The notes under the pieces: model-generated
The model's input: only the letters and a program-made list of their open reading frames with translations
What the model was told of the DNA's origin: nothing
The model's database searches: none
Program-made: the position numbers and the translations under genes
Assembly: GCA_035695045.1 (NCBI GenBank)
Contig: DASSEX010000021.1
Span: 1 to 36,805, forward strand
Direction of reading: 5' to 3'
Source of the DNA: DASSKP01 sp035695045
GTDB lineage: Bacteria; Actinomycetota; Actinomycetes; JAFAQI01
Length of the DNA stretch: 36,805 bases
Shown: one piece after another, positions 21,871-30,700 of the stretch
Position numbering within the stretch: position 1 is the stretch's first letter
Layout of the letters: each line of letters opens with the position of its first letter

Positions 21871-23103
21871 GTGATGGAGGCGGCGGACTACGACGAGCAT
21901 GCGCGGGAGCGCTGGGTCGCGGATCCGCCGAAAGCCGGGTCGACCGCACGCGGTGAGTTCGTGCGGGACCGGGCCCGCGTGTTGCACTCGGCCGCGTTGC
22001 GCAGGCTCGCGGCCAAGACCCAGGTCGTCGGTGTCGGACAGAGTGACTTCCCTCGCACGCGGCTGACGCACTCGCTGGAGTGCGCGCAGATCGGCCGTGA
22101 GCTCGGCAGCGCGCTGGGTGCCGACGCCGATCTCGTCGACGCCGCGTGCCTCGCGCATGACCTCGGTCATCCGCCCTTCGGTCACAACGGCGAGGCCGCG
22201 CTCGACGCCTTCGCCGTCGATTGCGGTGGGTTCGAGGGCAACGCGCAGAGCCTGCGGGTGCTGACCCGTCTCGAGACGAAGGTGCTGACCCCGCAGGGGA
22301 CGAGCGCCGGTCTGAACCTGACCCGAGCCGTGCTCGACGCCGCGACGAAGTACCCCTGGCCGAAACGTGAAGGAACGCCGAAGTACGGCGTCTACGCCGA
22401 CGATGGGCCCGTCTTCACGTGGCTGCGGGAAGGCGCAGCGGACGGCCGACGGTGCATCGAGGCGCAGGTCATGGACTGGGCCGACGACGTCGCCTACTCC
22501 GTGCACGACCTCGAGGATGGCGTGCACGCCGGACATGTGCCGCTGTCGGCGCTCACCGCCGCTGCCGAACGTGCCGAGGTCGTGAAGCTCGCGAGGTCGT
22601 CGTACCTGGACGTGCCGACGGAGGCGCTCGAGACCGCAGCGCTGCGACTCGTCGAGCTGCCGGCGTGGCCGAGCGGGTTCGATGGATCTCTCGCCGCGCT
22701 CGTCGCCCTCAAGCGGATGACGAGCGAGCTGATCGCGCGGTTGTCGGGCGCTGCGGTGCGCGCGACGCGCGAGCGCTACGGCGCGGCTGCGCTGCGGCGC
22801 TACGACGGCGATCTCGTCGTGCCGGTCGAGACGAGAGCGGAGTGCGCGATCCTGAAGGCGATGGCTGATCTGTTCGTCATGCGCCGCGACGAGCAGCGGC
22901 GTGACCAGGCGCGACAGCGCGAACAGCTGACGGAGCTCGCCGACGCGATCCTCGCCGGCGCGCCGCAGACGCTCGAGCCGTGGATGCGCGACGCCTGGGT
23001 GGTCGCCGGCGACGATGCGGCGCGCGTGCGCGTCGTCGTCGACCAGGTGGCGTCGTTGACGGACACCTCGGCCTTGCTCTGGCACGACGGGCTGGTCGCA
23101 TGA
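21871..23103 (+). CDS. dgt: Deoxyguanosinetriphosphate triphosphohydrolase-like HD-domain protein
   Basis: 410 residues. The HD phosphohydrolase metal site is visible: His67 (RTRLTHSLE), His96-Asp97 (AHDLGHPPFGHNG) and a distal Asp in MDWADDVAYSVHDLEDG. RRLAAKTQV just before is the family's N-terminal signature. Family enzymes hydrolyse dGTP (or other dNTPs) to the deoxynucleoside and triphosphate, controlling dNTP pools; substrate specificity cannot be read. Start GTG 21871 or ATG 21874. The stop overlaps the GNAT start (ATGA). Position upstream of dnaG is the usual actinobacterial arrangement. Confidence 0.93.
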   Translation: MMEAADYDEHARERWVADPPKAGSTARGEFVRDRARVLHSAALRRLAAKTQVVGVGQSDFPRTRLTHSLECAQIGRELGSALGADADLVDAACLAHDLGHPPFGHNGEAALDAFAVDCGGFEGNAQSLRVLTRLETKVLTPQGTSAGLNLTRAVLDAATKYPWPKREGTPKYGVYADDGPVFTWLREGAADGRRCIEAQVMDWADDVAYSVHDLEDGVHAGHVPLSALTAAAERAEVVKLARSSYLDVPTEALETAALRLVELPAWPSGFDGSLAALVALKRMTSELIARLSGAAVRATRERYGAAALRRYDGDLVVPVETRAECAILKAMADLFVMRRDEQRRDQARQREQLTELADAILAGAPQTLEPWMRDAWVVAGDDAARVRVVVDQVASLTDTSALLWHDGLVA

Positions 23104-23558
23104 GCCTCGTCGTCCGACGCGCGAAGGTGCACGAGATATTTCCGTTGCGTCATGCCGTCCTGCGGCCGGGCCGGCCGGTCAGCTACTCCGTCTACTCCGA
23201 GGACGAAGGAGCGGTCCACGTCGGCGCGTGGGACGACGGCATGCTCGTCGGCTGCGCGACGGTCTTCCCGCAGCCGTGGCCCGGCAACGACCACCTCGCG
23301 GCGGTGGACGATGCCTGGCGGCTGCGTGGCATGGCCGTCGACCCGTCGACCCAGGGCACCGGGGTCGGCCGGCTGGTGCTCGCGGAAGGCACGGCAGCAG
23401 CGCGCGACGCCGGCGCCTCGATCCTGTGGGCCAACGCCCGGACGGCGGCGCTCGGTTTCTACGAGCGGTTGGGCTGGCGCATCGTCGGCGAGGAGTTCAT
23501 CGCCACCGACAGCGGCCTCCCGCACTTCCCGATGGCCCTTCTGTTGAGTGCGACGTAA
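23100..23558 (+). CDS. GNAT family N-acetyltransferase
   Basis: 152 residues. GNAT motif A is RLRGMAVDPSTQGTGVGRLV, with the Q/RxxGxG/A pyrophosphate loop as QGTGVG (about residues 80-90). Motif B is ANARTAALGFYERLGWRIVG near the C-terminus. It would transfer an acyl group from acyl-CoA to an amine; the substrate is unknown. ATG 23100 overlaps the dgt stop as ATGA, implying coupling. The C-terminus ends LLLSAT, with LSAT and the TAA supplied by the 62-bp inverted-repeat element (left arm). Homologues of this type usually end near HFPMAL, so the last residues appear element-derived. Confidence 0.88.
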   Translation: MSLVVRRAKVHEIFPLRHAVLRPGRPVSYSVYSEDEGAVHVGAWDDGMLVGCATVFPQPWPGNDHLAAVDDAWRLRGMAVDPSTQGTGVGRLVLAEGTAAARDAGASILWANARTAALGFYERLGWRIVGEEFIATDSGLPHFPMALLLSAT

Positions 23559-23604
23559 TCCCCCTAACTGTGGGGCCCGCAAGGGGGATTACGTCGCACT
23601 CAAC
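23543..23604. repeat. 62-bp inverted-repeat element, copy 2 (convergent junction, candidate bidirectional terminator)
   Basis: Arms at 23543-23565 and 23582-23604 (a flanking T-A pair at 23542/23605 extends the stem to 24 bp), loop 16 nt. The outer 23 bases are identical to copy 1 at 5030-5091. It lies between the GNAT gene (plus, TAA 23556-23558 in the left arm) and the M23 lipoprotein gene (minus, TGA 23602-23600 in the right arm). Both flanking genes therefore end inside the element. Confidence 0.9.
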
Positions 23605-24352
23605 ACTCGGCTTGGCAGGGGGGTTCGCGTCCGAGCCGACGTTCGGTCGCGAGGACCTCTGCTCGTGGCGACAGGTTCTGGCCCGCGCGCCAGGCGGCGA
23701 GGTAGCGCTGCGGCCAGACCTCACCCCGGCGGATCCACCACAAGCCGTGCCGGGTGGGCCAGGACAGCCCGAAGTGAACGTGCGTAGGCGTGTAGCGCGC
23801 GTCGCCGGAGTTGTCGATCAGGCCCAGCAGCTGGCCGGCGTGCACGCGCACGCCCGGTCGGATGCCGGCTGCGATCTCCAGCAGATGCGAGCCGTAGTAG
23901 CGGACGCCGTCGTCGCCGACGATCGACACGGACCGGCCGCCGCGGGTCGCGCCGGCGTCGACCTGCGGGTTCCAGCGGTCGGTGAACGACACCTCGTCGA
24001 CGGTGCCGGAGGTGACCGCGACGAACGCGCAGCCCTTCTGCGTGAAGATGTCCGACGCCGGATAATCGTGGTGACTCGAGCTGTACGACGACGAGCAGCG
24101 CTGCACCGGATAGACGTAGCGCTCGGGTCGCGGCGGCCGTGGCCTGCGGGAGGCCGGCGCCGACGTCGGCGCCGGGGCAGGCGTGGGCGACGCGGTGGTG
24201 GGGACCGCGCTGGGGGGCGTGGCCGAGGTGCTCCCGGCCGCCGGGCTGGCGGCCGATGGCGACGTACCGGCGGTGGGGGAGCCGGACGAGCAGCCGGCCA
24301 GTGCCAGGCAGGCGGCGACCAGGCTTGCGGCCAGGGCTCCGGCGGGGCGCAT
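23600..24352 (-). CDS. M23 (LytM-type) peptidase-domain lipoprotein
   Basis: 250 residues from ATG 24352. Lipobox LALAGC with Cys21 as lipidation site, then a Ser/Thr/Ala/Pro-rich linker (about 22-80) crossing the cell wall. The peptidase M23 zinc site is HHDYPASDIF (HxxxxxD) and HVHFG (HxH), giving a peptidoglycan endopeptidase or a LytM-like regulator. Cys pairs RCSSS and GCAF may form a disulfide. The ATG has no Shine-Dalgarno, but TAGGCT ends 7 nt upstream (leaderless). It is divergent from dnaG. The C-terminal stop lies in the inverted-repeat element. Whether it is catalytic cannot be told; the ligands look intact. Confidence 0.88.
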   Translation of the reverse strand: MRPAGALAASLVAACLALAGCSSGSPTAGTSPSAASPAAGSTSATPPSAVPTTASPTPAPAPTSAPASRRPRPPRPERYVYPVQRCSSSYSSSHHDYPASDIFTQKGCAFVAVTSGTVDEVSFTDRWNPQVDAGATRGGRSVSIVGDDGVRYYGSHLLEIAAGIRPGVRVHAGQLLGLIDNSGDARYTPTHVHFGLSWPTRHGLWWIRRGEVWPQRYLAAWRAGQNLSPRAEVLATERRLGREPPCQAEC

Positions 24353-24359
24353 GACTGCG

Positions 24360-24365
24360 AGCCTA
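24360..24365 (-). promoter_or_regulatory. Candidate leaderless -10 box for the M23 gene
   Basis: On the minus strand TAGGCT (24365-24360) is followed by 7 nt and then ATG 24352. Same geometry as at 4646 and 9522. No convincing -35. Confidence 0.4.
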
Positions 24366-24451
24366 GGTCGGGCCGCGGTTGACCACGGCGTGGGCGGCGC
24401 CGCCCGGCCTGCGGCTTGAGGAGACTTGCGGCGGGCGTCGGTCACGGCGCC

Positions 24452-24457
24452 TAGACT
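24452..24457 (+). promoter_or_regulatory. Candidate -10 box for dnaG
   Basis: TAGACT with a possible -35 TTGCGG at 24426-24431 (20-bp spacer, longer than ideal), 57 nt before the dnaG start. Confidence 0.35.
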
Positions 24458-24514
24458 CGGCTCCGGCGGCCTTCCCCGCAGCCTCCCGCCACCCGGCAAT
24501 CGAAGGGCTCGCGC

Positions 24515-26371
24515 GTGTCCGGCCGCATCCGCGAAGAGGTCATCGCGGCGATCCGTGAGCGGTTGCCGATCGAGCAGGTCGTGTCCGACTACGTCGCCCT
24601 CCGGCCCGCCGGCTCCGGCCGGATGAAGGGGCTCTGCCCCTTCCACGAGGAGAAGACGCCGTCCTTCACCGTCAACACCAACCTCGGCTTCATGCACTGC
24701 TTCGGCTGCGGCAAGTCGGGCGACACGATCACGTTCGTCCGCGAGATGGAGCATCTGTCGTTCACCGAGGCGGTCGAGGTGCTTGCGCGCAAGGCCGGCG
24801 TGGAGGTGACCTACGAGCAGGGCGGGTCCGCGCCGCGCCAGCACTCGAGCGAGCGTCAGCGGCTGACCGAGGCCAACGCGGCCGCGGCCGATTTCTTCCG
24901 CGAGCAGCTCGGCAGCCCGGAGGCCGAGATCGGGCGACAGTTCCTGCGGGAGCGTGGCTTCGACGAGACGGCCTGGGCACAGTTCGGCGTCGGCTACGCA
25001 CCCGCGAGCTGGGACGCGTTGCTCAAGCACCTGCGCGCCAAGGGCTTCCGCGACGACGAGCTGCTCAAAGGCGGGTTGTGCAGCCAAGGGCAGCGCGGAC
25101 CCATCGACCGTTTCCGCGGCCGGCTGATCTGGCCGATCCGCGACCACAAGAGCGAGGTCATCGGCTTCGGCGCGCGCCGGCTGCGCGAGGACGACAACGG
25201 CCCGAAATACCTCAACACCCCGGAGACGCCGCTCTACAAGAAGAGTCAGGTCCTCTACGGCATCGATCTCGCGAAGAACGAGATCGCCAAGCGCTACAAG
25301 GCCGTCGTCGTCGAGGGCTACACCGACGTGATGGCCTGTCATCTTGCCGGCGAGACGACCGCGGTCGCGACCTGCGGGACGGCGTTCGGCGCGGAGCACG
25401 TGCAGATGCTGCGTCGCTACCTCATGGACCAGGACGAGTTCCGCGGCCGGGTCATCTTCACGTTCGACGGCGACGAAGCAGGTCGCAAGGCGGCGCTCAA
25501 GGCGTTCGACGACGACCAGAAGTTCGTCGCCCAGACCTTCGTCGCCGTCCAGCCCGACGGTCTCGACCCGTGTGAGCTGCGACAGCAACGCGGCGACCTT
25601 GCGGTGCGCGATCTCATCGCGAGTCACCTGCCGCTCGCCGAGTTCGCGATCCGGACCACGCTGGAGCGCTTCGACCTCGACATTCCCGAAGGCCGGGTGC
25701 AGGCTCTCGCCGCTGCCGCCCCCGTCGTGTCCGCGCTCAAGGACTGGGCGCTGCGCGAGGAATACGCCCGGCGCCTCGCCGGCTGGCTCGGCATGGACGA
25801 GCAGTCCGTCCTCTCGCGGGTGCGCGGCGGAGAGCAGGGCGAGCGACCGGCCGCGCCGCGACAGCGCCGCCCGACCGCCGAGACCAAGCCGGACCCGCGT
25901 GACCCCGGCCTCGTGGTCGAGCGCGAGGTGATGAAGCTCGCCGTGCAGCGGCCTGCCCTGCTCGGCGCCGACTTCGACGCGATCGATGACGTCGTCTTCC
26001 GTTCGCCAGCCTATGCGGCTGTGCGTGCAGCAGTCGCCAAAGCCGGAGGTACGACGTCCGCCGTCGCTGGCCCTGAGTGGGTCGCGAAGGTCCAGGAGTC
26101 AGCGGAGACCGACTCGGTCCGCGAGCTCATCACCGAGCTCGCGGTCGAAGCGATGCAGACGCGTGACGAGGACGACCCGCGCTATGCCGCCGCGCTCGTC
26201 GCGCGGCTGGAGGAGATGGCGCTGACGCGGCAGATCCAGGAGCTCAAGTCACGACTTCAGCGCCTCAACCCGGTCGACCAGGCCACCGACTACAACCGTC
26301 TGTTCGGCGAGCTGATCGTGCTCGAGCAGCGCAAGCAGGGCCTGCGCGAGCGGGGCATCGGCGCGATCTGA
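24515..26371 (+). CDS. dnaG: DNA primase
   Basis: 618 residues; makes RNA primers at the replication fork. The CHC2-type zinc site is Cys41/His44/Cys62/Cys65 (CPFHEEKTPSF and HCFGCG). The RNA-polymerase domain has VGYAPASWDALL and IDRFRGRLIWPI. The TOPRIM motif is VVVEGYTDVMA and FDGDEAGRKAA with the catalytic Glu and DxD. The C-terminal third carries the helicase-binding region. Start GTG 24515 gives SGRIREEVIAAIRERL. Standard neighbour order dgt, dnaG, sigma factor; the sigma gene follows 44 nt later. Confidence 0.97.
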   Translation: MSGRIREEVIAAIRERLPIEQVVSDYVALRPAGSGRMKGLCPFHEEKTPSFTVNTNLGFMHCFGCGKSGDTITFVREMEHLSFTEAVEVLARKAGVEVTYEQGGSAPRQHSSERQRLTEANAAAADFFREQLGSPEAEIGRQFLRERGFDETAWAQFGVGYAPASWDALLKHLRAKGFRDDELLKGGLCSQGQRGPIDRFRGRLIWPIRDHKSEVIGFGARRLREDDNGPKYLNTPETPLYKKSQVLYGIDLAKNEIAKRYKAVVVEGYTDVMACHLAGETTAVATCGTAFGAEHVQMLRRYLMDQDEFRGRVIFTFDGDEAGRKAALKAFDDDQKFVAQTFVAVQPDGLDPCELRQQRGDLAVRDLIASHLPLAEFAIRTTLERFDLDIPEGRVQALAAAAPVVSALKDWALREEYARRLAGWLGMDEQSVLSRVRGGEQGERPAAPRQRRPTAETKPDPRDPGLVVEREVMKLAVQRPALLGADFDAIDDVVFRSPAYAAVRAAVAKAGGTTSAVAGPEWVAKVQESAETDSVRELITELAVEAMQTRDEDDPRYAAALVARLEEMALTRQIQELKSRLQRLNPVDQATDYNRLFGELIVLEQRKQGLRERGIGAI

Positions 26372-26378
26372 CCTACCC

Positions 26379-26397
26379 CCGGCGGCTCCCGCGCCGG
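26379..26397 (+). terminator. Weak hairpin between dnaG and the sigma-factor gene
   Basis: CCGGCG (26379-26384) and CGCCGG (26392-26397) can pair around a 7-nt loop. Short, GC-only and without a U-tract; possible attenuator, low confidence. Confidence 0.2.
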
Positions 26398-26415
26398 CTG
26401 CGGCACACTGTCGGA

Positions 26416-27582
26416 GTGAGCCGCCCCACCGCGCCGGCGCGCGAGGCGCTGAGCGACGAGGTCAAGGACCTCGTCGCCCGGGGCAAGGAGGCCGGGTTCC
26501 TCTCGTCAGAGGAGATCGGTGCGGCGCTCGTCGCCGCGGAGCTGCCGCCCGAGTCGACCGACGCGGTGTTGCGACTCATCAGTGATGAGGGCATCGAGAT
26601 CCTGGAGCCGGTCGACGAGGAGCTCGACGAAGAACCGGCCCCGATACGCGTCGACGAGGAAGCGGCGAAGTCGCCGACGAGCGACCCGGTGCGCATGTAC
26701 CTCAAGGAGATCGGGCGCGTCCCGCTCCTCACTGCGGAAGAAGAGGTCGACCTCGCCAAGCGCGTCGAGGCCGGCCTCTTTGCTTCGGAGAAGCTGACGA
26801 CGCAGTCGGACATCCCCGCGTCGCTCTACCGCGACCTCGAGCTGGTCGAACGCGACGGACAGTTCGCAAAGAAGCGCCTGATCGAGGCGAACCTCCGGCT
26901 CGTCGTCTCGATCGCGAAGCGGTACGTCGGCCGCGGCATGCTCTTCCTCGACCTGATCCAGGAAGGCAACCTCGGCCTGATCCGTGCGGTCGAGAAGTTC
27001 GACTACACGAAGGGTTACAAGTTCTCGACGTACGCGACCTGGTGGATCCGTCAGGCCATCACCCGCGCGATCGCCGACCAGGCGCGCACGATCCGCATTC
27101 CGGTGCACATGGTGGAGACCATCAACAAGCTGGTGCGCATTCAGCGGCAGCTGCTTCAGGATCTCGGCCGCGAGCCGACGCCGGAGGAGATCGGCAAGGA
27201 GATGGAGCTCCCGCCGGAGCGCGTCCTCGAGATCCAGAAGCTCTCGCAGGAGCCGGTGTCGCTGGAGACGCCGATCGGCGAGGAGGAGGACTCCAACCTC
27301 GGTGACTTCATCGAGGACAGCGATGCCGTCGTCCCCCTCGATGCAGCGTCGTTCATCCTGCTGCAGGAGCAGCTCGACTCGATCCTGCACACGCTCTCGG
27401 ACCGCGAGAAGAAGGTCATCCAGCTGCGCTTCGGCCTGGTCGACGGCCATCCGCGCACGTTGGAGGAGGTCGGCAAGGAGTTCGGGGTCACGCGCGAGCG
27501 GATCCGGCAGATCGAGTCGAAGACGCTGTCGAAGCTGCGGCATCCGTCGCGCTCGCAGAAGCTCCGCGACTACCTCGAGTAG
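26416..27582 (+). CDS. rpoD: Principal RNA polymerase sigma factor (sigma-70 group 1, HrdB/SigA-like)
   Basis: 388 residues. Acidic N-terminal segment (short region 1.1) then region 1.2 at about 90 (DPVRMYLKEIGRVPLLTAEE), region 2 (ANLRLVVSIAKRYVGRGM; LDLIQEGNLGLIRAVEKFDY; GYKFSTYATWWIRQAITRAI, the -10 recognition helix), region 3 (RIPVHMVETINKLVRIQRQL) and region 4 (LTREKKVI-type helix as DREKKVIQLRFGL, then TLEEVGKEFGVTRERIRQIE for -35 recognition). Shorter than the longest HrdB proteins owing to a short region 1.1. GTG 26416 has a CACACT -10-like box 6 nt upstream. It would serve the -10 boxes noted elsewhere in this window. A hairpin follows at 27633. Confidence 0.95.
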   Translation: MSRPTAPAREALSDEVKDLVARGKEAGFLSSEEIGAALVAAELPPESTDAVLRLISDEGIEILEPVDEELDEEPAPIRVDEEAAKSPTSDPVRMYLKEIGRVPLLTAEEEVDLAKRVEAGLFASEKLTTQSDIPASLYRDLELVERDGQFAKKRLIEANLRLVVSIAKRYVGRGMLFLDLIQEGNLGLIRAVEKFDYTKGYKFSTYATWWIRQAITRAIADQARTIRIPVHMVETINKLVRIQRQLLQDLGREPTPEEIGKEMELPPERVLEIQKLSQEPVSLETPIGEEEDSNLGDFIEDSDAVVPLDAASFILLQEQLDSILHTLSDREKKVIQLRFGLVDGHPRTLEEVGKEFGVTRERIRQIESKTLSKLRHPSRSQKLRDYLE

Positions 27583-27614
27583 TCGGTACTTCCGCCCAGA
27601 TCGCGCAACGACCT

Positions 27615-27630
27615 GTTTACGTGGGTAAAC
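27615..27630. promoter_or_regulatory. GTTTAC/GTAAAC inverted repeat downstream of the sigma gene
   Basis: GTTTAC (27615-27620) and GTAAAC (27625-27630) separated by 4 nt, AT-rich for this genome, 33 nt after the sigma stop and before the hairpin. Operator-like or part of a terminator cluster. Confidence 0.3.
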
Positions 27631-27632
27631 GT

Positions 27633-27663
27633 GTCGTCCTCCGATCGTCGTCGGAGGAACGAC
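27633..27663 (+). terminator. Hairpin after the sigma-factor gene
   Basis: TCCTCCGA (27637-27644) pairs with TCGGAGGA (27651-27658) around TCGTCG, and GTCG/CGAC extends the stem with one bulged A. About 50 nt after the sigma stop; likely terminator without a U-tract, separating rpoD from the next gene. Confidence 0.5.
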
Positions 27664-27733
27664 CAGTTGGGCAGCCAGGTCAGGACGTGCGCTGGTACCC
27701 ACGGTCACTGACGTCGCCGTACGTTGCGGCCTT

Positions 27734-27748
27734 CGGTGTGTCACACCG
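27734..27748. promoter_or_regulatory. Palindrome next to the ribosome-binding site of the repeat-protein gene
   Basis: CGGTGTG-T-CACACCG is a perfect 7-bp-arm palindrome ending at the G-run Shine-Dalgarno (GGGGGGAG, 27747-27754) before ATG 27761. It could be a repressor operator or an mRNA hairpin near the ribosome-binding site. Confidence 0.35.
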
Positions 27749-27760
27749 GGGGGAGCGACC

Positions 27761-30700
27761 ATGGCCGCACGACAGGCTGCCCGCAGTTCATACGTCTCTC
27801 GACGCCGCGTCGCCGGCGTCGTACTCGCAACGTGTGCGGTGCTGGTGTCGGGCGCACAGACCGCACTGGCGTCGAGCGTCATATCAGCGAGCTTCACTGG
27901 AGGCACCGGAACGGTTTCCGTCGGCGGCACGCTCTACGCGAAGAGCGGCGGAGCGCTGACATTGACGGTCAACACGTCGAGCGACACGCAGTGCGTCGAC
28001 GTTGCCGGGACCTACGCGGCGCACCAGCAGAGCGCCACGCCGAAGTCGACCTGGACGTTCTCGTTCACGGCAGGCGCGGGAGATGGTTCGCAGACGGTCA
28101 CGGCGTCGGCCAGCCCGGGCTTCAACACTCAGAACAAGTGCACGGGGAACGCGGGCACCTCCAGTGCGAGCTTCGTGCTGGACAACACCGGCCCTCAGGT
28201 GACTGCGACCGTGTCCCCGACACCGAACGCAGCCGGCTGGAACAAGAGCAACGCCTCGATCACGTGGTCGGCTACTGACGCCGGCTCGGGAGTTGCCAGC
28301 GGGCCGACGCCGGCGACGGACTCGCAGAGCGGCAACACGAGCGGCGTGACCAAGTCGTCAACGGCAACCGACCGGCTCGGTAACGTCGGCAACGGGTCGG
28401 TGACCGTCAAGGTCGACAAGACAGCGCCGAGTATCACCGGCTCGCGCGCGCCCGCTGCCAACACCAACGGCTGGAACAACACAGACGTCACAGCGTCGTT
28501 CACGTGCTCGGACTCGCCGTCCGGCATCAAAACCTGTTCCGGACCGACCACGCTGACGTCGAGCGCCGCGAACCAGTCGGTGACGGGCAATGCCGTCGAC
28601 AATGCGGACAACTCGGCCTCGGCGACGGTCGGCGGCATCAACATCGACAAGGTCGGGCCGACCCTGTCAGGCGCGCCGACGACATCGCCCAACTCTGCCG
28701 GCTGGTACAACTCCGACGTCACTGTGCACTGGTCCTGCACCGACACCCTGTCCGGCCTCAACGGGTCGTGCCCATCTGACAGCACGATCGGTACCGAGGG
28801 CATCGGGTTGACCGCCTCTACATCCGTCTCCGACAAGGCGGGCAACACGACCAGCGCCACCAGCTCTCCTGCGGTGAAGATCGATAAGACCCCGCCGTCG
28901 ACCACCATCTCGAGCGTGAGCAACAACTGGGTGAACACCGACGTGCCGGTGACCCTGACGCCGTCGGACGATCGCTCGGGAGTGGCCTCCACCACTTACA
29001 CGATCGACGGGGGGACGCCACAGTCAGGGACGAGCTTCACGCTGACCACCGAAGGCGACCACACACTGACCTACTTCAGCACCGACAACGCGGGAAACAG
29101 TGAGACGACGCACACCGTCCACGTGAAGATCGACAAGACTGCGCCGACGATCGGCCACGTCTTCGACCCGTCCGGCTACACCGAAGGGACCTGGACCAAC
29201 GCCCCGAAGGTCACGGTCGACTTCCAGTGCGCCGACCAGGCCGGACTTTCGGGTGTCGCGACCTGCGGCCCGGATGTCGACGTCACGGCTGAGGGGTCTC
29301 ACGTCATCACCGGCTCAACGACCGACAACGCCGGCAACGGGCCGATCAACGACTCCGCGACGGTGAACATCGACCGTACGGCGCCGACTGTGACGCCGAC
29401 CGCGGACCGGGACCCCGTCGCCGGCTGGTACAACGCCGATGTCACCGTGACGTACTCGTGCGCCGACGCTCTCTCCGGCATCGCGGACTGCCCGGCACCG
29501 GACGTGTTGCACGAGGGGGCCGGCCAGACGGCTACCGGCACCGCTCACGACCGCGCCGGCAACGCCGGCACGGGCTCGTTGACCGGGATCAACATCGACG
29601 AGACGGCGCCGGCGCTCGACGGCGCGACCACCGCGGCACCGAACTCCGCAGGTTGGTACAGCGGCGACGTGACCGTGCACTGGACCTGCGCCGATCTGCT
29701 GTCGGGCCTGGTCGGTGACTGCTCCACGGACAGCACCGTCACTGGGGAGGGCGACGACCTGTCCGCCAGTCAGACCGTCCACGACCTCGCGGGCAACGAA
29801 ACGACGAAGACCGTCTCCGGCATCAAGATCGACCGGACCGCGCCGACGACATCCGCGTCCGTCCCCGACCCGCTGGCCACCGGCTGGTACGCCGGCGATG
29901 TCGAGGTCACCCTCACGACCGGGCCTGACCTGTCCGGCGTCGCAGCGACCTACTACGAGATCGACAACGGTAGCCCGCAGCTGTACGCAGGCCCGTTCCC
30001 GGACACGTTGAGGGGGACGCACACGATCACCTACTGGAGCGTGGACAACGCGGGCAACGTCGAGGACGCCTCCATCCCAGGGCACGTCATCACGCTCAAG
30101 ATCGACGGCACGCCGCCGACCATCATCGCTTCGCCGCTGCCGGCTGCGAACGCGAACGGCTGGAACAACAGTCCCGTCACAGTTTCATTCACCTGTGGCG
30201 ATGCGGAGTCCGGAGTCGCGGCCTGCAACCCGCCGGTCACGCTGTCGAACGAGGGCGCCGGGCAGACCGCCCATGGCGACGCCCTGGACAACGCCGGCAA
30301 TGCGGGGAGCACGGACGTCAACGGCATCAACATCGACCTGACGCCACCGACGCTCTCGGGCGCCGCGACCAGCAACCCGAATGCCTTCGGCTGGTACAAG
30401 GGCGACGTCACGATCCACTGGACGGCTTCGGACGCGTTGTCGGACATCGACCGGAGCAGTGTCCCGGGCGACAGCACGATCACCGGCGAGGGGGACAACC
30501 TCGGCGCTGGCCCGGTCAGCGTCTTCGACAAGGCCGGGAACGAGACAACGAAGACCGTTTCCGGTTTCAAGATCGACCGCACGCCGCCGACCATCAGCGG
30601 TGCGACGGTCAACGACGACGGCACTGCGCGGCACCCCAACGACACGGGCTGGTTCAACTCGGCGGTTCGTGTCCGCTTCGCCTGTGACGACAAAATGTCC

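Noticed and set aside
24353..24514. Riboswitch upstream of the M23 gene or dnaG
   Set aside because: The M23 gene appears leaderless (TAGGCT 7 nt before ATG), leaving no leader; the dnaG side shows no conserved aptamer core that I recognise.
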